From an uncultured Actinomycetes bacterium (GTDB taxonomy: Bacteria; Actinomycetota; Actinomycetes; Nanopelagicales; Nanopelagicaceae): 11,511 nt of DNA. Shown here one piece after another: positions 1 to 6,848 of this stretch. Both the position numbers and the translations under genes were made by a program. The notes under the pieces were generated by a model. That model was not told the origin of the DNA. It ran no database searches and was given only the letters and a program-made list of their open reading frames with translations. Location: contig CALMJB010000077.1 of the NCBI GenBank assembly GCA_937864205.1, positions 1 to 11,511 on the forward strand, given 5' to 3'. Every line of letters begins with the position of its first letter. Position 1 is the stretch's first letter.

Positions 1-1
1 T

Positions 2-1366
2 GATGTTTCCACACTTTGTCAGGAATTAGTTGAGATTCACGCTCAAGCAAGTAGCGCACGATTAACCAAACCAAATATCGCTCGAGAGTTATTGGATCGC
101 TTTGGGGGATTAGAACCATATATTAAGAAGTATCAAGATCTATATGTGGAGTATCGAAACTTATTACAACGAATATCAGAACTGAAACAAGCGATTGCCA
201 CTCGAGATGAAAAACTTGCTCAACTTCGGGAATTTGAATCGGCCGTAAACCAAGTAAAACCAAAAGTCGGTGAATTGGAAGAGATTGATAATTTAATTTC
301 TAAACTTGGTTCCGTTGAAGCACTAGGGCAATCCACTTCGGCAGCGTTAAATCTGTTAAGCGAAAGCGATGATTCAATCTCTTCTCAAATTAATGTGGCG
401 AAAAAGAGCCTTGAATCAGTGGCCGGTAAAGATCCGGCACTTGATTTAATAATTGAACGTTATCAAGATATATCTCTTAATTTGCAAGATTTGATTTCAG
501 ATCTTTATTCGTATTCACAATCACTTGAAGCTGATCCGGCTAGGTTTGAGTTTCTGCAAGATAGAAAATCGCAGATAAACGCGCTAATTAAAAAATATGG
601 TTCCGGTACTGATCGCTCGGCGGCATTTACCGATATCGTCCAAAGATTTGAGCAGGTAAAAGCGCAGATTTCCGATTTAGATAATGGCTCGGATCGAATT
701 AGCGAACTTGAAGCCCAATCTGAGCAGGATTTTTCCAACCTAAAGAAAGCGGCATTAGCACTTTCAAAAGCTCGGTTTGATAGTGCTGCACAATTGGCAA
801 AACGAGTGACGACTGAACTAACTGCTTTAGCGATGCCTAACGCATCATTAATCGTCGACATTCAAGCCGCTGATCCAACAAGTTTTTCAAATTACTCAGG
901 TGATGGAATTGATGAGGTGGTTTTACTTTTTGCCGCACATAGTGGTGCTAAACCATTACCTATAAGTAAAGCTGCCAGTGGTGGTGAACTTTCTCGAATC
1001 ATGCTTGCCCTAGAAGTAGTTATTGCCGAAAAAGAACCAGTCGGTACTTATATATTCGATGAAGTCGATGCTGGTGTTGGTGGAAAAGCTGCAATAGAAG
1101 TTGGTCGACGTTTATCTAAACTTGCCCAAACCGCACAAGTAATTGTCGTGACACATCTTGCGCAAGTTGCGGCATGGGCTGATCACCATTTGGTTGTTAA
1201 GAAAAGTGAAAATGGATTAGTTACGCAAAGTGATGTACAAACCATTTCCCAAGTGGAACGATTACCTGAAATTGCGCGCATGCTCAGCGGACAAGAGGAT
1301 TCCAAGACTGCACAACAACACGCAAAGGAGCTAATTCAACTAGTAAAGGAATCCGTGATAAGTTAG
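2..1366 (+). CDS. recN: DNA repair protein RecN, 3' part (5' end outside window)
   Basis: RecN is an SMC-like ATPase that acts on DNA double-strand breaks during recombinational repair. The frame is open from base 2, so the gene starts upstream of the window. The 454 visible residues lack the N-terminal Walker A lobe (about 100 residues missing, judging from a usual length near 560). The visible start has LVEIHAQ, matching the RecN region just before its long coiled coil. A heptad-like charged stretch follows, and then the C-terminal ATPase lobe: signature motif SGGELSR (bases 977-997), Walker B and D-loop FDEVDAGVGG (from about 1055) and the switch histidine in VVTHLAQVAAWAD. The TTG at base 92 is internal, because homology continues before it. 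It ends 6 bases before pyrG, suggesting one transcript. Family assignment is firm. Confidence 0.95.
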   Translation, partial: DVSTLCQELVEIHAQASSARLTKPNIARELLDRFGGLEPYIKKYQDLYVEYRNLLQRISELKQAIATRDEKLAQLREFESAVNQVKPKVGELEEIDNLISKLGSVEALGQSTSAALNLLSESDDSISSQINVAKKSLESVAGKDPALDLIIERYQDISLNLQDLISDLYSYSQSLEADPARFEFLQDRKSQINALIKKYGSGTDRSAAFTDIVQRFEQVKAQISDLDNGSDRISELEAQSEQDFSNLKKAALALSKARFDSAAQLAKRVTTELTALAMPNASLIVDIQAADPTSFSNYSGDGIDEVVLLFAAHSGAKPLPISKAASGGELSRIMLALEVVIAEKEPVGTYIFDEVDAGVGGKAAIEVGRRLSKLAQTAQVIVVTHLAQVAAWADHHLVVKKSENGLVTQSDVQTISQVERLPEIARMLSGQEDSKTAQQHAKELIQLVKESVIS

Positions 1367-1372
1367 TCCTCC

Positions 1373-3025
1373 ATGACCAGCAATCATGTGACAAAACATC
1401 TGTTTGTCACTGGCGGGGTCGCTTCAAGTCTCGGTAAAGGTCTCACCGCATCAAGTTTGGGTCGGGTTTTGCGTGCTCGCGGTTTAAATGTTGTGATGCA
1501 AAAACTTGATCCATATATAAATGTCGATCCCGGCACCATGAATCCATTTCAACATGGTGAGGTTTTTGTCACCGATGATGGGGCTGAAACTGATTTAGAT
1601 ATTGGTCACTATGAACGCTTTCTTGATGTGAATCTAAAAGGTAGTGCAAACGTCACTACCGGCAAGGTTTACTCCCGAGTGATAGCTAAGGAACGAAAAG
1701 GTGAGTATCTCGGGGAAACCGTGCAAGTAATTCCGCACATCACCAATGAAATCAAAGAACAGATGAAGGCGATGTCCAAAATTTCTACAAAAGGTGAAAA
1801 GGTAGATCTGGTTATAACCGAAATCGGCGGAACTGTCGGCGATATTGAATCGCTGCCTTTTTTAGAAGCAGCCCGCCAGATGCGGCAAGAGGTTGGGCGG
1901 GAAAATGTTTTCTATCTGCATGTTTCATTGGTTCCATACATGGGTCCATCCGGCGAACTTAAAACCAAGCCCACTCAACATAGCGTTAGTGCTTTGCGAT
2001 CTATCGGTATTTCACCAGATGCAATTGTGCTGCGATCAGATCGGCAAATTCCAGAATCAGTTAAACGAAAGATTTCGTTGATGTGCGATATTGATCTAGC
2101 TGGGGTAGTTGCGGCAGTTGACGCCCCCTCTATTTACGACATTCCAAAAGTTATTGCTAATGAAGGTCTCGATGAGTACATAGTTAAAAGATTGAATATA
2201 AAGTGCCACGAAATCAAGTGGGGCGAATGGGACGAGTTATTAAAAGTTGTTCACAAACCAAAATATGAATTAAATGTTGCATTAGTTGGTAAGTACGTAG
2301 ATTTACCCGACGCCTATTTATCAGTAACTGAAGCTTTACGTGCTGGTGGTTTTGCAAACAATGCAAAGGTAAATATCAAATGGGTTGCCAGTGATGATTG
2401 CGCCGATGAAAAGGGTGCGACTAATGCGCTTGCCGATGTTGATGCGATCTGTATTCCCGGTGGATTCGGTGTGCGCGGCATAGAAGGCAAATTAGGAGCA
2501 CTTAAATTTGCTCGTGAAAAGAAGATTCCAGCACTTGGATTATGTCTGGGATTGCAATGTATGGTGATTGAGTTTGCCAGAAATGTTCTTGGATTAAAGG
2601 ATGCTAATTCTTCGGAATTCAATCAGAACACATCAAATCCAGTTATATCAACTATGGCAGAACAACTTGAAATTGTTGCAGGTCACGGCGACATGGGCGC
2701 CACAATGAGATTGGGTTTGTACCCAGCTAATTTAAAGAAGGGAACAATTGTTTCCAAAACTTATGGTCAAGATGTAATTTCGGAAAGACATCGGCATCGG
2801 TATGAGGTTAATAATTCTTACCGAGATCAACTTCAAAAAAATGGATTAGTTATTTCCGGATTGTCCCCAGATGAAAAATTGGTGGAATTTGTTGAATTAG
2901 ACTCAAACCAGCATCCTTATTATGTTGGCACGCAGGCACATCCAGAGTTCTTGTCCAGGCCCACTAGACCACACCCACTCTTCATTGGATTAATCAAAGC
3001 TGCGATTGAAAGAAATGGTCGGTAG
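1373..3025 (+). CDS. pyrG: CTP synthase (glutamine hydrolysing)
   Basis: PyrG makes CTP from UTP, ATP and glutamine in the cytoplasm, the last step of de novo pyrimidine nucleotide synthesis. Its 550 residues are the usual length. The N-terminal amidoligase (synthetase) domain has the P-loop GGVASSLGKG at about residues 14-23. The C-terminal class I glutamine amidotransferase domain carries the oxyanion segment PGGFGVRG, nucleophile Cys391 in GLCLGLQ, and His523/Glu525 in the AHPEF motif. All three triad residues are therefore present. The ATG start lies 6 bases after recN. No Shine-Dalgarno sequence precedes it, but TAAGTT (1359-1364) sits 8 bases upstream, so a leaderless promoter inside the end of recN is possible. 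The 3' end overlaps the xerD start by 11 bases. In M. tuberculosis, as I recall, other genes separate recN, pyrG and xerD; they are absent here. Confidence 0.98.
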   Translation: MTSNHVTKHLFVTGGVASSLGKGLTASSLGRVLRARGLNVVMQKLDPYINVDPGTMNPFQHGEVFVTDDGAETDLDIGHYERFLDVNLKGSANVTTGKVYSRVIAKERKGEYLGETVQVIPHITNEIKEQMKAMSKISTKGEKVDLVITEIGGTVGDIESLPFLEAARQMRQEVGRENVFYLHVSLVPYMGPSGELKTKPTQHSVSALRSIGISPDAIVLRSDRQIPESVKRKISLMCDIDLAGVVAAVDAPSIYDIPKVIANEGLDEYIVKRLNIKCHEIKWGEWDELLKVVHKPKYELNVALVGKYVDLPDAYLSVTEALRAGGFANNAKVNIKWVASDDCADEKGATNALADVDAICIPGGFGVRGIEGKLGALKFAREKKIPALGLCLGLQCMVIEFARNVLGLKDANSSEFNQNTSNPVISTMAEQLEIVAGHGDMGATMRLGLYPANLKKGTIVSKTYGQDVISERHRHRYEVNNSYRDQLQKNGLVISGLSPDEKLVEFVELDSNQHPYYVGTQAHPEFLSRPTRPHPLFIGLIKAAIERNGR

Positions 3026-3941
3026 TAAATCAACTTCGATAGAAGTTGAAGAGTCAATAGTAAATTTCCTAAATTATCTTTCGGTGGAACGCGGCCTTGC
3101 GAAAAATACCGTAAAAAGTTATGAGACCGATCTAACAAAATTAAACGTTTTTTGCAGAAAGAATCAGTTAGCGGTCTCTGATTTTGGAGAGGTTGCTTTC
3201 ACCAAGTATTTAGGGTTTTTAAGATCAGCAGAGAACTCATTAAGTGAAGCAAGTATTGCCAGGAATGTAGTCGCCCTGCGAACTTTTTTGTCCTTCTTGC
3301 AAAAAAGGTTTGAATTACCGCTAGACATAAATGAATTTATCCCACCAAAGATTCCAAAACGTTTACCAAAAAGTCTTTCAATTGATGAAGTTATTCGGTT
3401 GATTGATTCATTTGGTGATGATCTGGCTGGAATTCGTGATCGTGCCATTGTCGAATTACTTTATGCATCCGGAAGCCGTATTACCGAATTAGTTCAACTT
3501 GATGTCAAAGATGTTCAACAAGAAAGTGATAGCACGTTTATTAAGGTGCTGGGTAAAGGTAATAAAGAAAGATTTGTGCCAATTGGAAAATTTGCAAAAA
3601 ATTCAATTGAATCCTATTTAACCAGGGTGCGACCGAATTTTGTGAAGGGCAAGAGATGTTCCGCGCTGTTTGTGAATCAACGGGGAAGTAGATTAAGTCG
3701 ACAAAGCGTTTGGTCGATGCTCAATCGCCAAAGCAAGTTGTTGAAAATTAAGGATCTCTCACCACATTCGCTGCGGCATTCTTTTGCTACTCATCTACTT
3801 GATGGTGGCGCTGATATTCGCGCTGTCCAGGAATTATTAGGGCATTCAAATGTGGCTACCACACAGATTTACACATTGGTTACGATTGATAAATTGCGAG
3901 AAAGTTATTCGCAAGCACATCCACGTGCGGTAATTAAATAA
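3015..3941 (+). CDS. xerD: site-specific tyrosine recombinase XerD
   Basis: XerD acts at dif sites to resolve chromosome dimers before cell division. The product of 308 residues is normal for the family. The N-terminal part is the core-binding (SAM-like) domain (SIVNFLNYLSVERGLAKNT). The C-terminal catalytic domain has the full set of residues: Arg155 (ASGSR), Lys181 (GKGNK), His251 and Arg254 (HSLR), His277 (LGHSN) and nucleophile Tyr286 (QIYT). The spacing of the last four matches E. coli XerD (244/247/270/279). I chose ATG 3015, overlapping the pyrG stop by 11 bases; an in-frame TTG at 3006 would add three residues and the purine-rich GAAAGAA lies between them. The overlap implies cotranscription and translational coupling with pyrG. 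It could be named xerC-like if it works as a single recombinase, but its position beside pyrG is typical of actinobacterial xerD. Confidence 0.95.
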   Translation: MVGSKSTSIEVEESIVNFLNYLSVERGLAKNTVKSYETDLTKLNVFCRKNQLAVSDFGEVAFTKYLGFLRSAENSLSEASIARNVVALRTFLSFLQKRFELPLDINEFIPPKIPKRLPKSLSIDEVIRLIDSFGDDLAGIRDRAIVELLYASGSRITELVQLDVKDVQQESDSTFIKVLGKGNKERFVPIGKFAKNSIESYLTRVRPNFVKGKRCSALFVNQRGSRLSRQSVWSMLNRQSKLLKIKDLSPHSLRHSFATHLLDGGADIRAVQELLGHSNVATTQIYTLVTIDKLRESYSQAHPRAVIK

Positions 3942-3970
3942 GAAATCTAATTAATCTAAAATAAAAAAAC
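3942..3970. other. short convergent intergenic spacer, no terminator hairpin seen
   Basis: These 29 bases separate the ends of xerD (plus) and the RHH-like gene (minus). The sequence is almost entirely A and T, with a run of seven A on the plus strand (seven T on the minus strand). I see no GC-rich stem, so there is no obvious intrinsic terminator for either transcript. The two mRNAs may overlap at their 3' ends or end by Rho. Confidence 0.6.
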
Positions 3971-4369
3971 TTACTTGCCACGCAATCGGCGAGCTAAAAT
4001 ACTTTGGTCGCCTTTTGCCTCGAGATCTGCAATGATGATTGATAACGATTCGCGCACTATTCGACCACGATCTACTGCCAAGCCGAGGTCACCTCGCAGA
4101 GCTAGACGGGCTTGTTCTAGGTCATATAACTCTTCTGGCGACAAATAAACGGTAATTTTTTCATCGTGGCGTTCGCGTCCTGAAGGGGAGCGATCAAAAG
4201 AATTGACTCTTCTTCTGGGAGTTTGGCGAACCGTCTTTTTAGCAGTTGGTACAGCTGATACGACTTCAGTTGGTGATTCAGCATTTTCCCTTGCTGATGG
4301 CACCGCACTTAAAGTCGCGGTGTTGCGAAATAGTTCATCTGCTCCTGGTAATGAAACTCGACGACTCAT
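3971..4369 (-). CDS. small conserved actinobacterial protein, probable ribbon-helix-helix partner of ParA
   Basis: I know of no assigned function. The 132 residues fall into three parts. A short N-terminal segment (MSRRVSLPGADELFR) looks conserved in type. Residues about 16-68 are low-complexity and rich in Ala, Ser, Pro, Thr and Arg, probably a disordered basic linker. The C-terminal module is predicted as a strand (KITVYL, 71-76), a helix (77-92), a turn, and a second helix (about 100-118). That order is the pattern of ribbon-helix-helix DNA-binding proteins. The ATG overlaps the parA stop as ATGA and is preceded by a strong Shine-Dalgarno AGGAGG 6 bases away, so the two are translationally coupled. 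By analogy with ParA/ParG-type pairs, it may be the DNA-binding partner that stimulates the ATPase; that role is inference. It could instead be a regulator of its own promoter. Confidence 0.85.
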   Translation of the reverse strand: MSRRVSLPGADELFRNTATLSAVPSARENAESPTEVVSAVPTAKKTVRQTPRRRVNSFDRSPSGRERHDEKITVYLSPEELYDLEQARLALRGDLGLAVDRGRIVRESLSIIIADLEAKGDQSILARRLRGK

Positions 4370-5334
4370 TTAGAACCTCCTCGGGCGATTAATTCTCTGG
4401 CTAATCTGCGATAAGCGGCTGAGCCAGTTGAGCTACTTGCATAAGAAATCACCGGTTCGCCAGCAACATTTGATTCGGAAAATCTAACTGTTCTAGAAAT
4501 GATCGTGTCAAAAACCTCTTCCGGAAACTCTTTATCGATTAGTTCTAAAACTTCGCGGGCATGGCCAGTTTTACGTTCAAACATGGTTGCCAAAATTCCG
4601 TAGATTTTTAACTCTGGATTTGTATTCTCTTGAATCTTTTGGATAGTTTTTTTAACAAGTGAGAGACCAAGTACAGCGAAGTATTCGCACTCCATCGGAA
4701 TTATCACACCATTAGATGCGGTCAAAGCATTGACCGTCAATGTGCCAAGCGACGGGGAGCAGTCGATCAAAACTACATCGTAGGTATCTAGAACTGGTGC
4801 CAACAACTTTCGTAACTTATGTTCTTTGGCGATTTCAGATACAAATGCCGCTTCGGCCGCCGCTAAATCTTCATGGCCACGAATAAAATCAAGACCTGGA
4901 ATATTTGATTTCAAAATAAAATCTTGCAATTTGGCATCAGCATCGTTGAGCAGATACCAGATTGATCCGTACTGTTCCCGCAACGCTTGTCCTTTAATGC
5001 CAAGCCCAGTTGTCATAGAAGCCTGAGAATCAAAATCAATTAACAAAACTTTCCGTCCGGCTTCAGCTAGAGCCGCCCCTAAATTAATAGCGGTGGTGGT
5101 TTTACCAACCCCACCTTTTTGATTTACAACTGAAATTACTCTGGCTTTACTGTTATCGCTGACTGGTTTTGGATCTGAGAAATTTTTTGGTTTGCGCCCC
5201 AAGACAACAGATGTGCTAGCGAGCTCTTCCTCTTTCCCAGAAAGTTTGCCTGCGGGTTTTCCGGAGATTGTTCGGAAACCTGGATTTATCGACTTAGCGT
5301 TATGACGAGAAGTCTGTGAAGCGTTTTTTGCCAT
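4366..5334 (-). CDS. ParA/Soj-family chromosome partitioning ATPase
   Basis: ParA ATPases bind DNA non-specifically as ATP dimers and position chromosomes, plasmids or other cargo with a partner protein. From ATG 5334 the product has 322 residues. The deviant Walker A KGGVGKTT lies at residues 73-80, with signature Lys73 and Lys78; the A' motif LIDFDSQAS and the Walker B VVLIDCSPS follow. Residues 1-65 form a basic, Ser/Lys-rich, probably disordered extension not typical of the short Soj proteins. An in-frame TTG at 5370 would add 12 residues (MLLKSHRRKVRD); neither start has a clear Shine-Dalgarno, so the start is uncertain. The gene sits next to scpA, as in other Actinobacteria, but on the opposite strand, and no parB lies nearby. 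It is therefore probably a second ParA rather than the oriC-linked one. It is coupled to the RHH-like gene. Confidence 0.93.
   Translation of the reverse strand: MAKNASQTSRHNAKSINPGFRTISGKPAGKLSGKEEELASTSVVLGRKPKNFSDPKPVSDNSKARVISVVNQKGGVGKTTTAINLGAALAEAGRKVLLIDFDSQASMTTGLGIKGQALREQYGSIWYLLNDADAKLQDFILKSNIPGLDFIRGHEDLAAAEAAFVSEIAKEHKLRKLLAPVLDTYDVVLIDCSPSLGTLTVNALTASNGVIIPMECEYFAVLGLSLVKKTIQKIQENTNPELKIYGILATMFERKTGHAREVLELIDKEFPEEVFDTIISRTVRFSESNVAGEPVISYASSSTGSAAYRRLARELIARGGSK
4376..4381 (-). promoter_or_regulatory. strong Shine-Dalgarno for the RHH-like gene
   Basis: On the minus strand this reads AGGAGG, 6 bases before the ATG at 4369, inside the end of parA. It is the clearest ribosome binding site in the window and settles the start of the downstream gene at the ATGA overlap. 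Confidence 0.85.
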
Positions 5335-5380
5335 GTCGCGGACTTTACGGCGGTGCGATTTCAGGAGCAAGGATGCTTGA

Positions 5381-5386
5381 AGTATC
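5381..5386 (-). promoter_or_regulatory. candidate -10 box for the ParA operon
   Basis: The minus strand reads GATACT here, five of six matches to TATAAT-type TAnnnT boxes such as TATACT. Transcription would start near 5374, 4 bases before the TTG at 5370 and about 40 bases before ATG 5334. It overlaps the opposing scpA box by four bases. No -35 element is convincing. This is a pattern match only. Confidence 0.35.
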
Positions 5387-5388
5387 TT
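5383..5388 (+). promoter_or_regulatory. candidate -10 box for leaderless scpA transcript
   Basis: TATCTT fits the actinobacterial TAnnnT consensus and ends 7 bases before the GTG at 5396, where transcription would be expected to begin. No Shine-Dalgarno precedes that GTG, so a leaderless mRNA explains the start. The box overlaps the minus-strand box for parA. Confidence 0.45.
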
Positions 5389-5395
5389 TCGGGGC

Positions 5396-6274
5396 GTGTC
5401 GCAAGAAATTTCACAGGATTTACAAACTCAAAATACTGCTTTTTCGGTAAAGCTCTCCAATTTTGATGGTCCTTTTGATCTGTTGCTTTCACTTATTGCC
5501 AAGCATCAAATGGAGATTACCGAGGTGGCTCTCGCAGTTGTCACCGATGAGTTCATTAATCACATCAAAACCATGGAATCTTCCGCTGACGGGTTAGATC
5601 TTGATCAAACTACTGAATTTCTAGTTGTTGCCGCGACCCTGCTCGACTTGAAAGCTGCCAAGTTACTACCTTCTGGACAGGTTGATGATGAGGAGGATCT
5701 GGCATTACTTGAAGCACGAGATTTACTATTTGCTCGATTGCTGCAGTATCGAGCCTTTAAAGAGATCGCTGGGATATTTGCCAGCCGAATCGATCGGGAG
5801 GAGCTGTATTTTGCTAGAACGGTGGCATTAGAGCCGAAATTCGCTCAACTTCTACCTGAGGTTTTAATTGGCGTAACCCCTGATCGCTTTGCGGCGGTAG
5901 CGAATCGGGTCTTAATGCCCAAGCGGGCACCCATTTTTAGCATCGACCACATCCACCGGCCCTTAATCTCAGTCGCCGATGAAGCAAATAAAGTGGTGGC
6001 GCAACTTCGTCACAAGGCAAGCGCAACTTTTAGATCAATTGTGGCCGATGCAGACAACACATTAGTTGTGATTGCAAGATTTCTAGCACTATTAGAGTTA
6101 TACAAAGAGGGACTGATCCGATTTGAACAAATGATGGCGCTAGGGGAGCTTCACATAACCTGGACCGGAACGGCGGAGGGCGAAATTCACGTGAGCGATG
6201 AGTTCGATCGGCCCATTGAAAATTTAGATGGCGCGGAATCTACCGACCAAGCCAAACTCGAGGGCGATTTATGA
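5396..6274 (+). CDS. scpA: segregation and condensation protein A (kleisin)
   Basis: ScpA is the kleisin subunit that bridges the heads of the SMC dimer and, with ScpB, builds the bacterial condensin that organises and separates chromosomes. The 292-residue product has the diagnostic N-terminal motif (VKLSNFDGPFDLLLSLIAKH, about residues 18-37) followed by the helix ITEVALAVVTDEF, which binds the SMC neck. A central region (LLDLKAAKLLP, LLEARDLLFARLLQY) and a C-terminal winged-helix segment ending near residue 265 follow; the last 25 residues are acidic and probably flexible. I chose the GTG at 5396: it leaves a sensible leader of about 17 residues before the kleisin motif and sits 7 bases after TATCTT. 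It is followed 13 bases later by scpB and diverges from parA, so one short region controls two chromosome-organising transcripts. Confidence 0.95.
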   Translation: MSQEISQDLQTQNTAFSVKLSNFDGPFDLLLSLIAKHQMEITEVALAVVTDEFINHIKTMESSADGLDLDQTTEFLVVAATLLDLKAAKLLPSGQVDDEEDLALLEARDLLFARLLQYRAFKEIAGIFASRIDREELYFARTVALEPKFAQLLPEVLIGVTPDRFAAVANRVLMPKRAPIFSIDHIHRPLISVADEANKVVAQLRHKASATFRSIVADADNTLVVIARFLALLELYKEGLIRFEQMMALGELHITWTGTAEGEIHVSDEFDRPIENLDGAESTDQAKLEGDL

Positions 6275-6278
6275 GGGA
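6273..6278 (+). promoter_or_regulatory. Shine-Dalgarno-like site deciding the scpB start
   Basis: GAGGGA overlaps the scpA stop codon (6272-6274) and lies 9 bases before ATG 6288. It favours that ATG over the in-frame ATG at 6228 inside scpA, and suggests that scpB translation depends on ribosomes finishing scpA. Confidence 0.55.
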
Positions 6279-6287
6279 TATCCGATA

Positions 6288-6845
6288 ATGGCTCAATCTG
6301 AACTTAAAAGATCCATCGAAGCGATACTTATGGTGGTGGAAGAGCCGGTTTCTGAATCACTTTTGGCCCAAATTACGGAGTATCCGGTCGAATCTGTTCA
6401 CGATTGCATCTTAGAAATGGCAGCTGAGTATCAAGCAGACAACCGAGGTTTTGAATTGCGTCAGATATCAGGTGGTTGGCGTTTTTATAGTCATCCTGAT
6501 CTTGCTCCGGTAGTGGAACGATTTGTACTCGATGGACAAAGTGCAAAACTCACGCAAGCTGCCCTAGAAACTTTGGCAGTGATCGCTTACAGACAACCGG
6601 TTTCACGCGCGAGGGTTTCAGCAATTCGCGGGGTAAATGTCGAAGCGGTTATGAAAACATTAGTTAGTCGCGGATTAGTCGAAGAGGCGGGTATTGAGCA
6701 TGAAACTCAGGCGATTTTGTATCAAACCACCCCGCTTTTTCTGGAGAAAATCGGCCTAAATTCAATTCAAGAGCTTCCCGCAATCGCGCCATTGCTGCCT
6801 AATACCGATGGTCTCGACGAAATTCTCTCGAACTTAGCCGAGTAG
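6288..6845 (+). CDS. scpB: segregation and condensation protein B
   Basis: ScpB is the KITE-type accessory subunit that binds the kleisin ScpA in the SMC-ScpAB condensin. The product has 185 residues, normal for the family, with two winged-helix domains. The first begins LKRSIEAILMVVEEPVSESLLAQI; the second contains the conserved LTQAALETLAVIAYRQPVSRARVSAIRGV stretch (about residues 84-112), followed by VMKTLVSRGLVEEAG. I chose ATG 6288 because it gives the normal family start and has GAGGGA upstream. The ATG at 6228 would add 20 unrelated residues and a 47-base overlap with scpA. The TAG stop is followed, in the same frame and one codon later, by the TTG start of the pseudouridine synthase gene. 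Confidence 0.94.
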   Translation: MAQSELKRSIEAILMVVEEPVSESLLAQITEYPVESVHDCILEMAAEYQADNRGFELRQISGGWRFYSHPDLAPVVERFVLDGQSAKLTQAALETLAVIAYRQPVSRARVSAIRGVNVEAVMKTLVSRGLVEEAGIEHETQAILYQTTPLFLEKIGLNSIQELPAIAPLLPNTDGLDEILSNLAE

Positions 6846-6848
6846 TTC

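Noticed and set aside
92..94. TTG at 92 as the start of recN.
   Set aside because: The frame is open to base 2 and already reads as RecN (LVEIHAQ) before it, so the gene is cut by the window edge.
505..861. A 118-codon minus-strand open frame inside recN.
   Set aside because: It is antisense to the RecN coiled coil and ATPase coding sequence, with a low-complexity product and no family likeness.
6228..6287. An earlier in-frame ATG for scpB at 6228.
   Set aside because: It would add 20 residues (MARNLPTKPNSRAIYEGYPI) unlike any ScpB start and overlap scpA by 47 bases. ATG 6288 has GAGGGA upstream and gives the normal family start.
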